A DNA stretch of 64,000 nt from Pasteurella sp049670895 (GTDB lineage: Bacteria; Pseudomonadota; Gammaproteobacteria; Enterobacterales; Pasteurellaceae), in NCBI RefSeq assembly GCF_049670895.1, contig NZ_CP187170.1. One strand, written 5' to 3'. Each line of letters begins with the position of its first letter. Positions within the stretch are counted from its first letter, which is position 1. The translations under genes were made by a program, and so were the position numbers. A model generated the notes under the pieces. That model searched no databases. It saw only the letters and a program-made list of their open reading frames with translations, and was not told the DNA's origin. Positions 50,496 to 60,410 of this stretch are shown here, one piece after another.

Positions 50496-51806
50496 ATGGA
50501 AAACCACTCTTTTCTAAATCGATTTTTTAAATTAACTGAGAAAAAAACCTCAATAAAAACTGAAATTATTGCGGGCATTACCACCTTTTTCACCATGGTG
50601 TATATTGTGTTTGTCAACCCTTCCATTTTGGGCGATGCAGGCATGGATAAACAAGTGGTCTTTGCCACCACTTGCTTAATTGCCGCTTTGGGTACCATTG
50701 CCATGGGGTTATTCAGCAACCTGCCGATTGCTTTAGCACCTGCCATGGGCTTAAATGCCTTTTTTGCCTATGTGGTGGTGGGGAAATTAGGCTATTCATG
50801 GCAAATTGGTATGGGAAGCATTTTCTGGGGATCTATCGGCTTGCTGATTTTAACCTTGTTTCAAGTGCGTTATTGGCTGATGGCATCCATTCCACAAGGG
50901 TTGCGTGTTGGCATTGGGGCAGGGATTGGTTTGTTTATTGCCCTGATCGGGTTTAAAAACATGGGGCTTGTGGTCGCCAACCCTGTCACTTTGGTGGCGT
51001 TAGGCGAATTACATGATCCTAAAGTGTTATTAGGCATACTAGGCTTTTTTATTATTGTGGTTCTTGCGGCGAGAAAGATTTATTCTGGTGTGCTTATTTC
51101 CATTGCCATTGTTACAGGCTTAGCGTTTTTAATTGATCCTAATGTGACGTTTAATGGGGTGCTTTCGCTGCCACCTTCTTTAACCACCGTCGTCGGGCAA
51201 GTGGATATTGTTGGTGCTTTAGACACCGCACTATTAGGCATTATTTTTTCCTTCTTGCTTGTTAATTTGTTTGACTCATCAGGCACCTTATTGGGCGTGA
51301 CGGATAAAGCTGGCTTCAGTGATGAACATGGTCGTTTCCCGAAAATGAAACAAGCACTTTATGTGGACAGTGTGAGTGCCGTAGCGGGCTCCTATATGGG
51401 GACCTCAGCAATCAGTACCTACATTGAAAGTGGTGCAGGCGTCTCTGTGGGCGGACGTACAGGCTTAACGGCTGTGGTGGTTGGGATTTTATTCCTTTTC
51501 ACCATTTTCTTCTCGCCACTTGCCAGTGTCGTGCCAGCTTATGCCACCGCTGGGGCATTGGTGTATGTGGGGATTTTAATGGCATCCAGTTTGATTCGTG
51601 TCAAATGGGACGATCTCACTGAAGCGACACCTGCTTTTATTACCGCTGCCATGATGCCATTTACCTATTCCATCACAGAAGGCATAGCCTTTGGTTTCAT
51701 TAGCTATTGCATCATGAAAGGCTTTACTGGACGTATTAAAGAGGTCAATGCCCCTGTGTGGGTCGTGTCATTCCTTTTCATCGCAAAATTTATTTGGGTA
51801 GGCTAA
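50496..51806 (+). CDS. NCS2 family purine (adenine/guanine/hypoxanthine) permease
   Basis: 436 residues from the ATG at 50,496 (a TTG twelve bases earlier is less likely). Membrane protein with ~12-14 segments; IAGITTFFTMVYIVFVNPSI, LAPAMGLNAFFAYVVV and SGTLLGVTDKAGF are AzgA/GhxP-type motifs. Imports purine bases. Two bases before the DsrE-like gene. Confidence 0.9.
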   Translation: MENHSFLNRFFKLTEKKTSIKTEIIAGITTFFTMVYIVFVNPSILGDAGMDKQVVFATTCLIAALGTIAMGLFSNLPIALAPAMGLNAFFAYVVVGKLGYSWQIGMGSIFWGSIGLLILTLFQVRYWLMASIPQGLRVGIGAGIGLFIALIGFKNMGLVVANPVTLVALGELHDPKVLLGILGFFIIVVLAARKIYSGVLISIAIVTGLAFLIDPNVTFNGVLSLPPSLTTVVGQVDIVGALDTALLGIIFSFLLVNLFDSSGTLLGVTDKAGFSDEHGRFPKMKQALYVDSVSAVAGSYMGTSAISTYIESGAGVSVGGRTGLTAVVVGILFLFTIFFSPLASVVPAYATAGALVYVGILMASSLIRVKWDDLTEATPAFITAAMMPFTYSITEGIAFGFISYCIMKGFTGRIKEVNAPVWVVSFLFIAKFIWVG

Positions 51807-51807
51807 T

Positions 51808-52164
51808 ATGCAAAAAATTCTGTTTATTATTCATGCAGCACCTTATGGTAACGAAGCGTTTTTCAGTGCCTTACGTTTAGCATTGCAATTACAAGATCAG
51901 CATAAAAGTGCGGTAGATTTAAAATTATTTTTAATGTCAGATGCGGTAACAGGGGGCTTAGCCAAGCAACAGCCTGCCGAAGGTTATCATTTACAACAAG
52001 CCTTAGAAATTTTAACTGCACAAGGGGCAACGGTGAAGTTGTGTAAGACTTGTACCAATGCACGGGGTGTCACTGCGTTACCTCTCGCCGAAGGGGTGGA
52101 AATTGGCACCTTATCAGAATTAGCGGATTGGACCGTTGAAGCCGATAAAGTGTTAAACTTTTAA
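51808..52164 (+). CDS. DsrE/DsrF-like protein (YchN type)
   Basis: 118 residues. KILFIIHAAPYGNEAFFSAL, VDLKLFLMSDAVTGGLAKQQ and CKTCTNARGV with a CxxC match the DsrE/YchN fold. Sulfur-transfer or redox role unknown. Probably co-transcribed with the permease. Confidence 0.8.
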   Translation: MQKILFIIHAAPYGNEAFFSALRLALQLQDQHKSAVDLKLFLMSDAVTGGLAKQQPAEGYHLQQALEILTAQGATVKLCKTCTNARGVTALPLAEGVEIGTLSELADWTVEADKVLNF

Positions 52165-52167
52165 CTT

Positions 52168-52196
52168 AAAAGTGCGGGAAATAGACCGCACTTTTT
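52168..52196 (+). terminator. Inverted uptake-signal terminator
   Basis: AAAAGTGCGG and CCGCACTTTT separated by eight bases, followed by T's, four bases after the DsrE-like gene. Confidence 0.7.
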
Positions 52197-52247
52197 CGCT
52201 TTCCTTTTTGAATACCCAGTGCCTTACTCAGGAGAGAAGAAAACAAG

Positions 52248-55200
52248 ATGATGGATGCTCCGCTTAATCTCGATGCCATTCGTACCCCTTTAAATACCGT
52301 GTGTTTAATTGAAGCGTCAGCAGGTACGGGAAAAACCTATACGATAGGCTCTTTATATTTACGCTTGTTATTGCAAACGGGAGAGACACCGTTTCCACAG
52401 GCATTAAGTGTTGAACAAATTCTAGTGGTGACCTTTACGGAAGCCGCAACCGAGGAATTAAAAGGGCGTATTCGAGAACGGATCCACCAAGCTAAACAAG
52501 CTTTTATCGCATACAAAACAGAAGGGGAGCAGGCTTTACCTGAGGATGATTTTCTTTGTGCGTTGCTTCAACACATTGAGGATCTTGATCTGGCGATTCA
52601 ACGTTTAACTATCGCAGAACAAACCATGGATTTAGCGGCGATTTATACCATTCATGGTTTTTGTCGTCGTATGTTAATGCAATATGCCTTTAATTCAGGT
52701 GTACATTTCAATTTGGAGTTAGTCAAAGAGGAAGATAATCTCTTGCAACGCCTGTTCAATGAATTTTGGCGTTTTCATTTCTATCCATTACCCCTTGATG
52801 CGGCTCACTATATCCATAAAACATTAGGATCACCGCAAGCCGTTTTTCATCAATTAAAATCATCGCTTTCCTATTTTGACTTAGCGGTGGAAATCGATAA
52901 GCCAGAGGTATTAAAGCTGTCATTATCGGATTTTCTCACCCATTATGTGTTACCTAAACAGAAGAAAATTCAACAATTTAAACACACTTGGTTGCAGTAT
53001 CACGACGACATTCAGGCATTGTTTCTCGATGAGCTAGCGAAAAGTTATAAAAAAGGGGAAAAGAAATCCCTCAAACGTACTACATTTAAAAGTCATCTTG
53101 TACCTAAATGGCTTGAGAAAATGCAAGCTTGGGCACAACAGCCTTCACAAACCGAACTGCCTGATGTGTTGGTGAAATATTTTCATCAGCAAGCCCTGAA
53201 TGACTATGCCGATGAGGGGGCAACACCGTTGTCCCATTCTGTTTTTGAACTTGCCGATCATCTTATTGCTGACAACAGTGAAGGGGAGACGGATCAAAAA
53301 ATCGTGTTATATCATTACTTGCGAGGCGTGCAACAATTATTGATCCAATATAAATTAGATCATCCTGAAAAAAACTTTGATGACCTATTACGCTTATTAA
53401 AAGAAGCACTTTATGCCGATCAAGGGGAAGAATTGGCACAATTTATCCGTCTTCAATATCCCTTTGCCATGATTGATGAGTTTCAGGATACCGATGCTCA
53501 GCAATACCAAATTTTTTCTAAAATTTATGTAGAACAAACGGCGACACCAACAGGCTTTATTATGATTGGGGACCCCAAGCAGGCGATTTATAAATTTCGT
53601 GGTGCGGATATTTTTACCTACTTTCAGGCAGCAGAACAAGCTCAGGCACGCTTTACGTTAGGGACAAACTGGCGTTCTGAGCAACGGTTAGTGAGTAGTG
53701 TCAATGCGTTGTTTGATTTTCAAGATCCCCATCCTTTCTTGTATGATCAGATTCAATTTCAACCTGTCTTAGCACGCCCTGATCAAGCCCAATTTTATGT
53801 CAATCAGCAAAGAGAACCTGCATTACGTTGCTATATTGGCGACATCGGTGAAAGCCGTGGTACGCGTTTTAATGAAGATCAAAAATGGACATTGGCACAA
53901 ATTTGTGCACGTTCCATTCAAAATTGGCTAGACGGTGCAGCACAACATCAAGCTGTGTTGAGAACAGAAAAAAAGGGCGATGAGCCGATCCGAGCCGAGC
54001 GTATTGCGGTATTGGTGCGAGATGGGGGAGAAGCTGATTTGGTGAAGCAAGCCTTACAACAGCAAGGCATTGCTTCTGTGTATTTGTCTGATCGCAGTAA
54101 TGTGTTTGATTGCCCTGAAGCAGGGGAATTACTTCTGATTTTAACCGCCTGTTTAAATCCTTTTAGTGAACGGAATATCTTAAATGCGATTGGTACTCGC
54201 ATCTGGGGCTTAACCAGTGCGGAAATTAGCCACATCAAGCAAGATGAGCAACGTTGGACCAATACCGTAGAGGATTTTGTGCGTTATCAGCGAAGTTGGC
54301 AACTGCAAGGGATTCTTGCCATGTTGCACCAGCTTTTTTTAGAAAAACATTTGGCAGAACACTTACTGGCGTTGGTGGGCGGTGAACGTAAAGTAACGGA
54401 TTTATTGCATCTTGCCGAATTATTGCAAGAAGCCACCAGATTAAACGAAAGCCCAGCCAGTTTATTGCGTTGGTTTGAAAAGCAAATTCAAGGGGATGAT
54501 CGCCAAGACGGGCAACAAATCCGCTTAGAAAGTGAGCGACAGTTAGTGAAAATTGTGACTGTGCATAAGTCCAAAGGATTGGAATATGATTTAGTCTGGT
54601 TGCCTTTTATTGCCAATCCGCCAAGGGAAAGCCAATCGGTGATTCAAACCTATTACGAGGCGGAAAGCCAAAAAATCCTGTGGGATATACAAGGTAAACA
54701 TCAAGCATTGATTGCCCAAGAACAGAAAGCAGAAGAAATGCGTTTGTTTTATGTGGCATTGACTCGAGCAAAATATCAACTTGCTTTTGCTTTGCCTGAC
54801 ACATTCAAACCCAGCTGGAGTGCCTTACAGTATGTCTTGACCGAAGGGAAAATGGAGGGGGCAGAAGTGCGGTCTATTTTGGGCGAATTTCAGCAAAAAG
54901 CGGGTGCAAAAGTCGATATGGTCATTAAGTCATTTGATGATTTACCGGCACAACCACCAAGACAACCAGTCCTTGAAGATCGAACATTAGAAGCTGCACA
55001 GTTTCATGGTGTGATTGAGCAAAATTGGCAAGTCAGCAGTTTTACCGCCATCAGCCAGCTCCATGAAAAATCTCTGCAATGGCAAGGTCATTCTATCCAT
55101 TCGACTTATGCCGAAAGTGCGGTGGATTTTTCGCCATTTTTGGGGCGTGAGCAAGATGATGAACAGAATGCTGAACTTGATTTACTGAATATTGTGCCTG

Positions 55201-55931
55201 ATGTGTTAGAAGAATATCCAGCAGGTTACAGCCCCTTTGATTTTCCTGCTGGTACTCGAGTGGGGAAAGTGTTACATGCGTATTTTGAAACCCATGCCTT
55301 GAACCAAAAAGTTGAGATGGCGGAAGTGGAGAAACTCTGTCAGCAGTTAGAACTGGATGAAAACTGGTTTGAACCTCTTCAACATTGGTTAACTCAGATT
55401 TTATCCACCCCTTTATTAACCGAGACGGATCTGCGTTTGTCGGATTTAGCACCCGAAAATAGCTTAAAAGAACTGGAATTTTATTTGAAGTTAGAACGGG
55501 TGTTTGATGTGGACCGATTTAATCATCTGTTGGAACAATATGGGTTGCTTTCTGAACCTTTACAATTGGATATTCTCCGTGAGGGCATTCAAGGCATGAT
55601 GCGTGGCTTTATTGACCTCGTTTTCCGTCATGATGGCAAATATTATTTACTGGATTATAAATCCAATAAATTAGGGGGAAGTTTGCAAGATTATGCCACA
55701 GAAAAGTTGGCGACCACCATGCAAACCCAACACTATGATTGGCAATATTTGTTTTATACTGTGGCATTACATCGTTATTTGCGTGAGCGAGATCCGCATT
55801 ATTGTTATGAACAGCATTTCGGAGGCGTGATTTATCCTTTTTTACGTGGTATGCAAGGCAAAGCAGGGTATGGCGTGTATTTTACACGACCTGATGTAGG
55901 CTTAATTCAAGCACTAGAGGAGTTATTTTAA
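52248..55931 (+). CDS. recB: Exodeoxyribonuclease V subunit RecB
   Basis: 1227 residues. Walker A EASAGTGKTYTIGSLYLRLL, DEFQDTDAQQYQIF (motif II), VHKSKGLEYDLVWLPF, FYVALTRAKYQL, and the C-terminal nuclease with GFIDLVFRHDGKYYLLDYKS carrying the catalytic aspartates and lysine. AGGAGAG precedes the ATG. It starts the recB-recD pair; recC is not in the window. Key for double-strand break repair and degradation of linear DNA. Confidence 0.97.
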   Translation: MMDAPLNLDAIRTPLNTVCLIEASAGTGKTYTIGSLYLRLLLQTGETPFPQALSVEQILVVTFTEAATEELKGRIRERIHQAKQAFIAYKTEGEQALPEDDFLCALLQHIEDLDLAIQRLTIAEQTMDLAAIYTIHGFCRRMLMQYAFNSGVHFNLELVKEEDNLLQRLFNEFWRFHFYPLPLDAAHYIHKTLGSPQAVFHQLKSSLSYFDLAVEIDKPEVLKLSLSDFLTHYVLPKQKKIQQFKHTWLQYHDDIQALFLDELAKSYKKGEKKSLKRTTFKSHLVPKWLEKMQAWAQQPSQTELPDVLVKYFHQQALNDYADEGATPLSHSVFELADHLIADNSEGETDQKIVLYHYLRGVQQLLIQYKLDHPEKNFDDLLRLLKEALYADQGEELAQFIRLQYPFAMIDEFQDTDAQQYQIFSKIYVEQTATPTGFIMIGDPKQAIYKFRGADIFTYFQAAEQAQARFTLGTNWRSEQRLVSSVNALFDFQDPHPFLYDQIQFQPVLARPDQAQFYVNQQREPALRCYIGDIGESRGTRFNEDQKWTLAQICARSIQNWLDGAAQHQAVLRTEKKGDEPIRAERIAVLVRDGGEADLVKQALQQQGIASVYLSDRSNVFDCPEAGELLLILTACLNPFSERNILNAIGTRIWGLTSAEISHIKQDEQRWTNTVEDFVRYQRSWQLQGILAMLHQLFLEKHLAEHLLALVGGERKVTDLLHLAELLQEATRLNESPASLLRWFEKQIQGDDRQDGQQIRLESERQLVKIVTVHKSKGLEYDLVWLPFIANPPRESQSVIQTYYEAESQKILWDIQGKHQALIAQEQKAEEMRLFYVALTRAKYQLAFALPDTFKPSWSALQYVLTEGKMEGAEVRSILGEFQQKAGAKVDMVIKSFDDLPAQPPRQPVLEDRTLEAAQFHGVIEQNWQVSSFTAISQLHEKSLQWQGHSIHSTYAESAVDFSPFLGREQDDEQNAELDLLNIVPDVLEEYPAGYSPFDFPAGTRVGKVLHAYFETHALNQKVEMAEVEKLCQQLELDENWFEPLQHWLTQILSTPLLTETDLRLSDLAPENSLKELEFYLKLERVFDVDRFNHLLEQYGLLSEPLQLDILREGIQGMMRGFIDLVFRHDGKYYLLDYKSNKLGGSLQDYATEKLATTMQTQHYDWQYLFYTVALHRYLRERDPHYCYEQHFGGVIYPFLRGMQGKAGYGVYFTRPDVGLIQALEELF

Positions 55932-57955
55932 TGCTAGAGATTTTATATGAATTAAAACAACAGCAGGTGATTACGGAAGGGGACTATTACTTCGCCAAAC
56001 TGATTGCGAATAAACAAGCACAGAATTTGCCAGAACCTGTCCGCCATTTAGCGGTGTTCTTGGCGGCATTGTGCAGTTATAACTATCAACAAGGCAACAC
56101 CTGTCTTTTTTTAGACGCCAGTTTGCAACGCAACCCGTTTAATTTAGCGTATCGTCAATTTGAACGACATTATGTGGCGGAGATTCAAGAAAAAATGGGT
56201 CATCTTGCTGTGAACCAATGGCAAGCCTGTTTAAGTGATCATGTGGCATTTAGTGAAGATCCTCATCTTAAAATTGCCCCCCTCGTTTTTCAATTTAACG
56301 CCCTTTATTTTTATCGAATTTGGCAAGATGAATACCGTGTTGCGGACTATTTACAACAAGCCACACAACAAAATGAAAGTGTGGAGCAACATTCCGCCCT
56401 TCCAACAAAACAAAAAGGGGATAGCCTGCAAGATCCTGCTCAAATTCGGGCGATTTTAACCAAATATTTCCCTACTGAACATCAAACTGGTGTCAATTGG
56501 CAAAAAGTGGCGGTAGCGACGGCATTACGTCAACGTTTTTGTTTAATTACAGGGGGACCGGGGACTGGCAAAACCACAACCGTCGCCCGTTTATTATTAG
56601 CATTACAAGAGTTACATTGTCACGAATTAAATATTAAGCTGGTTGCCCCAACAGGAAAAGCAGCGGCACGTTTAACGGAATCTATCCATGGTGCTTTAAA
56701 GTCACTGCAAGAAAGAGAAAATATCGTATTAGATCCGTCTATCATTGCATCAATTCCAACGGCAGCACAAACCTTGCACCGTTTACTTGGCACACGCTTT
56801 TTTGATGAACGGACAACCTATCATCGTCAAAATCCGTTACAAGTGGATGTGTTAGTGGTGGATGAAGCCTCAATGATTGATTTACCCCTTATGGCAAAAT
56901 TATTGCAGGCGTTGAAACCGCAAACCAAATTAATCTTGTTAGGCGATCAAAATCAATTATCACCCGTGGAGGCAGGCGAAATGCTTGGTGAGCTCGGACA
57001 GTTTGCCAAACAGGGATATAGCCCTGAATTAGCCGACTACTTATTACAGGTGGCTGATTGTGAGGTGCCCGTTTCCACAGAAGGACACCCAATTCGAGAC
57101 TGTTTATGTCGCTTACATCATAGCCACCGTTTTTCTGACACATCAGGCATTGGGCAATTAGCCGCCGCAATTAATCAAGGCAAATCTACCCAGAGCTTAC
57201 AGCATTTTGAACACTTTGGAGATATTGAGTGGGTCGATTTTAATGCGTTGTGCCAACATCAAGCTCAAGGCACGCAAGCTGAGTTCAATGTCAACGCCGC
57301 CGTCAATTTAGTGGTGGAACGTGCTGTCGCCCATTATCAGGCATATTTGCTGTTACTGAAAAAACTTAAGGCTTCACCACAGCCCCCATCGCAACATCAG
57401 CTTTCTGCATTATTTGCTGCCTTTAATCAAGTGCGATTTTTAACCGCACTTCGTGTTGGGGAGTTCGGTGTGGAACAATTAAATGGACATATTGCCCATC
57501 GCTTAAAACAAAAAGGGTTGCTTCATTTCAAACATGAACGGGACTGGTATTTAGGAAAACCTGTGATGATTACCCAAAATGATAGCCATGTGGGTCTATA
57601 TAACGGGGATATTGGTTTGTTTTTAGGGGACGGCAAAGTGTGGTTTGAACAAGGTTCTGAACATTATAAAACGGTCATGGCAAGTCGAGTACCTAGCTGT
57701 GAAACCGCCTTTGTGATGACCGTGCATAAATCACAGGGTTCAGAGTTTGCTCACACGTTTTTTGTGCTTCCCGTAGAGCCGAATCCGATTTTATCGAGGG
57801 AGTTAATTTATACAGCCATTACACGTGCAAAAACAAGATTAACCGTATTCAGTCGGCAGGAAATTTGGAAAAGTGCGGTACAAAATCCCATTAAACGACA
57901 AAGCGGATTAGCGAAATTGCTCGTTGAGTTTCAGGCAAAATCCAGTAAAGTGTAA
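55931..57955 (+). CDS. recD: Exodeoxyribonuclease V subunit RecD
   Basis: 674 residues, longer than E. coli RecD (608). Walker A LITGGPGTGKTTTVARLLLA, VVDEASMIDLPLMAKL, TVHKSQGSEFAHTFFVLP and YTAITRAKTRL. Overlaps recB by one base (TAATG). 5'-3' helicase of RecBCD. Confidence 0.95.
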   Translation: MLEILYELKQQQVITEGDYYFAKLIANKQAQNLPEPVRHLAVFLAALCSYNYQQGNTCLFLDASLQRNPFNLAYRQFERHYVAEIQEKMGHLAVNQWQACLSDHVAFSEDPHLKIAPLVFQFNALYFYRIWQDEYRVADYLQQATQQNESVEQHSALPTKQKGDSLQDPAQIRAILTKYFPTEHQTGVNWQKVAVATALRQRFCLITGGPGTGKTTTVARLLLALQELHCHELNIKLVAPTGKAAARLTESIHGALKSLQERENIVLDPSIIASIPTAAQTLHRLLGTRFFDERTTYHRQNPLQVDVLVVDEASMIDLPLMAKLLQALKPQTKLILLGDQNQLSPVEAGEMLGELGQFAKQGYSPELADYLLQVADCEVPVSTEGHPIRDCLCRLHHSHRFSDTSGIGQLAAAINQGKSTQSLQHFEHFGDIEWVDFNALCQHQAQGTQAEFNVNAAVNLVVERAVAHYQAYLLLLKKLKASPQPPSQHQLSALFAAFNQVRFLTALRVGEFGVEQLNGHIAHRLKQKGLLHFKHERDWYLGKPVMITQNDSHVGLYNGDIGLFLGDGKVWFEQGSEHYKTVMASRVPSCETAFVMTVHKSQGSEFAHTFFVLPVEPNPILSRELIYTAITRAKTRLTVFSRQEIWKSAVQNPIKRQSGLAKLLVEFQAKSSKV

Positions 57956-57986
57956 ACAGTATTATTCATTTTTAAGGAGATAAACA

Positions 57987-58634
57987 ATGAAATTATATGT
58001 CTTTGATCATTGCCCATATTGTGTCCGTGCGATGATGATTTTTGGTTTAAAAAATTTACCTGTCGATCTTGAGGTGATACTCAATGATGATGAGGCAACG
58101 CCCGTCAGCTTAGTCGGGAAAAAAGTGGTGCCTATTTTGATCAAAGAAGATGGACATGCCATGCCAGAAAGTTTAGATATTGTGAAGTATGTTGATCACT
58201 ATGACGGTAAGCCTGTGTTAAAAGGGCAGGTTCGTCCCGAAATTGAAGAACGCTTAAGCAATATCACAAGCTATTCTAATTATCTGTTAATGCCTCGTTT
58301 TGTGAAGCTTGATGTTGCGGAATTTGCGACACAAAGTGCGATTGATTATTTTACGAAAAAGAAAACCGACTATATCGGTGATTTTGCCATGCACTGGGCA
58401 AAAACAGAGGAATATTTAGCCAGATTGCACGAAGATTTCCAAAAATTAGAGGCGTTGGTTCTCGGTGAGCAGTCTTTAAATCGTGAGTTATCGCTAGAAG
58501 ATATTTTAGTCTTTCCCATCTTACGTAATTTAACTTGTGTGAAAGGATTAACATTCCCTGAAAAGTTAAATCATTATGTCAAGACCATGTCACATTTAAG
58601 TAAAGTCAAACTTTACACAGAACAAGCGATTTAA
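57987..58634 (+). CDS. grxB: Glutaredoxin 2
   Basis: 215 residues. N-terminal thioredoxin fold with CPYC at residues 9-12 (VFDHCPYCVRAMMIFG), cis-proline in KKVVPILIKEDG, and a GST-like helical C-terminus. AAGGAGA upstream. Confidence 0.95.
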   Translation: MKLYVFDHCPYCVRAMMIFGLKNLPVDLEVILNDDEATPVSLVGKKVVPILIKEDGHAMPESLDIVKYVDHYDGKPVLKGQVRPEIEERLSNITSYSNYLLMPRFVKLDVAEFATQSAIDYFTKKKTDYIGDFAMHWAKTEEYLARLHEDFQKLEALVLGEQSLNRELSLEDILVFPILRNLTCVKGLTFPEKLNHYVKTMSHLSKVKLYTEQAI

Positions 58635-58676
58635 TTGTTTAAAAAGGTTGCAATTTTTGTTAAAGCTTCTATGCTT

Positions 58677-58706
58677 GCCTAATGAGCAAATTTTGGCTCA
58701 TTAGGC
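58677..58706 (+). terminator. Hairpin between grxB and yegP
   Basis: Perfect 11-bp stem GCCTAATGAGC/GCTCATTAGGC with an 8-base loop. The following sequence is ATATTC, not a T run, so termination is uncertain. Confidence 0.5.
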
Positions 58707-58728
58707 ATATTCAATTAAGGAGAAAATT

Positions 58729-59076
58729 ATGGCATTAGGTTGGTATGAACTAAAATTAGCGAAAGACGGTCAATTCATGTTTAATTTGGTGGCGGCAAAT
58801 AGCCAAGTGATTCTTACCAGTGAGTTATATCGCTCAAGATCTGCAGCGGAGAATGGCATTGCGTCTGTTCAAAAAAATGGGGGTGATTCGGCTAATTTTG
58901 AAGTAAAAGTGGCAAAAAATGATAAACCCTATTTTATTTTGAAAGCGAAAAATCACCAAGAGATAGGGCGTAGTCAATATTATGCTTCGCTACCTTCAGC
59001 CCAAAAAGGCATGGAATCTGTCATTAAAAATTCAGCCACTACTGTCATTAAAGATCTCACAGCGAAAGCAGAATAA
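58729..59076 (+). CDS. yegP: YegP family protein (DUF1508)
   Basis: 115 residues with two DUF1508 repeats: GWYELKLAKDGQFMFNLVAA ... RSRSAAENGIASVQKN and PYFILKAKNHQEIGRSQYYA ... SAQKGMESVIKN. AAGGAG upstream. Function unknown. Confidence 0.9.
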   Translation: MALGWYELKLAKDGQFMFNLVAANSQVILTSELYRSRSAAENGIASVQKNGGDSANFEVKVAKNDKPYFILKAKNHQEIGRSQYYASLPSAQKGMESVIKNSATTVIKDLTAKAE

Positions 59077-59096
59077 TGGCGATTAGCACGATTTCA

Positions 59097-59132
59097 TTTT
59101 GCGGAGGACGGTCTTCTCCGCAAAATTTTTTT
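59097..59132 (+). terminator. Terminator after yegP
   Basis: TTTTGCGGAG ... CTCCGCAAAA stem with a 9-base loop followed by seven T's. Confidence 0.85.
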
Positions 59133-59206
59133 ATTCCTTATCCCGTATTTTATATTTTTCTGATTCCTTTCTAGTAAAAATAGTCGCTTTTCCTCTTTTT
59201 CTCTTG

Positions 59207-59369
59207 TATAATCTTGCGACCCTGTCAATGTGTTGGATTTCCCACCACACATTAATTTATCGAGATCACACTCGAAGGGGTGCTTGATTAAGATTCATGG
59301 TTGTGTTTATAAGCAATAAAAAGCGAAGTAAACACTGGGTATTAATATTATTTTATTGGTAATTAATTA
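59207..59369 (+). promoter_or_regulatory. rplM promoter and 5' leader
   Basis: A consensus -10 TATAAT at 59,207-59,212 is followed by an unusually long (~150 bp) untranslated leader with potential stems (GTGTTGGATT/CCACCACAC). In E. coli the rplM-rpsI operon is autogenously controlled by L13 through its leader; the same may hold here, by inference. Confidence 0.5.
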
Positions 59370-59798
59370 ATGAAAACTTTTGTAGCAAAGCCAGAAACGG
59401 TTAAACGCGACTGGTATGTAGTAGATGCGACAGGTAAAACTTTAGGTCGTTTAGCGACTGAATTAGCACGTCGCCTTCGTGGTAAACATAAAGCGGAATA
59501 TACTCCACACGTTGACACTGGTGATTACATCATCGTGATTAACGCAGAAAAAGTTGCTGTAACAGGTAACAAAGAAAGCGATAAACTTTACCACTGGCAC
59601 ACTGGCTATGTAGGTGGCATTAAACAAGCGACTTTCAAAGAAATGATCGCACGCCGCCCTGAAGCAGTGATTGAAATTGCGGTTAAAGGTATGTTGCCAA
59701 AAGGCCCATTAGGTCGTGCAATGTATCGTAAATTAAAAGTGTATGCAGGTTCTGAACATAACCACGCAGCACAACAACCACAAGTTTTAGATATTTAA
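59370..59798 (+). CDS. rplM: 50S ribosomal protein L13
   Basis: 142 residues, KTFVAKPETVKRDWYVVDAT, GRLATELARRLRGKHKAEYT and MLPKGPLGRAMYRKLKVYAG. First gene of the rplM-rpsI operon, 16 bases before rpsI. Confidence 0.99.
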   Translation: MKTFVAKPETVKRDWYVVDATGKTLGRLATELARRLRGKHKAEYTPHVDTGDYIIVINAEKVAVTGNKESDKLYHWHTGYVGGIKQATFKEMIARRPEAVIEIAVKGMLPKGPLGRAMYRKLKVYAGSEHNHAAQQPQVLDI

Positions 59799-59814
59799 TC
59801 ACGAGGTTTAGGAT

Positions 59815-60207
59815 ATGGCAGAGAATCAAAACTACGGCACAGGTCGCCGCAAAAGCTCTTCAGCTCGTGTATTTATTAAACCGGGCAGTGGTAAAATCAC
59901 TATCAACCAACGTGATTTAGACGTTTATTTCGGTCGCGAAACAGCACGCATGATTGTTCGTCAACCGTTAGAGTTGGTTGAAATGACTGAAAAATTAGAC
60001 CTATACATCACTGTTAAAGGTGGTGGTATTTCAGGTCAAGCGGGTGCAATCCGTCATGGTATCACTCGTGCATTGATCGAATATGATGAGAGTTTACGCT
60101 CTGTATTACGTGCAGCTGGTTTTGTTACCCGTGATGCACGTCAAGTTGAACGTAAAAAAGTGGGTTTACGCAAAGCACGTCGTCGTCCACAATTCTCAAA
60201 ACGTTAA
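59815..60207 (+). CDS. rpsI: 30S ribosomal protein S9
   Basis: 130 residues, YGTGRRKSSSARVFIKPGSG, GGGISGQAGAIRHGITRAL and a C-terminal KKVGLRKARRRPQFSKR that reaches the P site. Confidence 0.99.
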   Translation: MAENQNYGTGRRKSSSARVFIKPGSGKITINQRDLDVYFGRETARMIVRQPLELVEMTEKLDLYITVKGGGISGQAGAIRHGITRALIEYDESLRSVLRAAGFVTRDARQVERKKVGLRKARRRPQFSKR

Positions 60208-60230
60208 TTTCTTATTTACGTTTTATATTC

Positions 60231-60262
60231 AATTGCAAGCCCAAAAGGCTTGCAATTTTTTT
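60231..60262 (+). terminator. Terminator after rpsI
   Basis: AATTGCAAGCC-CAAAA-GGCTTGCAATT stem ending in a run of seven T's. Confidence 0.85.
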
Positions 60263-60410
60263 ACGGCAAAGAAAATTTTTTATGATAATTTTGGAAAATG
60301 TAGCCTGATTTATGGTAGAATAAACACCCATTTTTTATATGATGTTATACCTAATCGTAAGGTATATGATAACGATATTTTAATTCATTTAAGAGCTGTC
60401 GGAGGAATAG

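Noticed and set aside
53397..55452. Minus-strand ORFs inside recB and recD
   Set aside because: Shadow frames of strongly supported genes with no independent features.
58677..58706. Strong hairpin before yegP as a riboswitch or small RNA
   Set aside because: A simple perfect stem without conserved aptamer features; more likely a terminator or attenuator-like structure.
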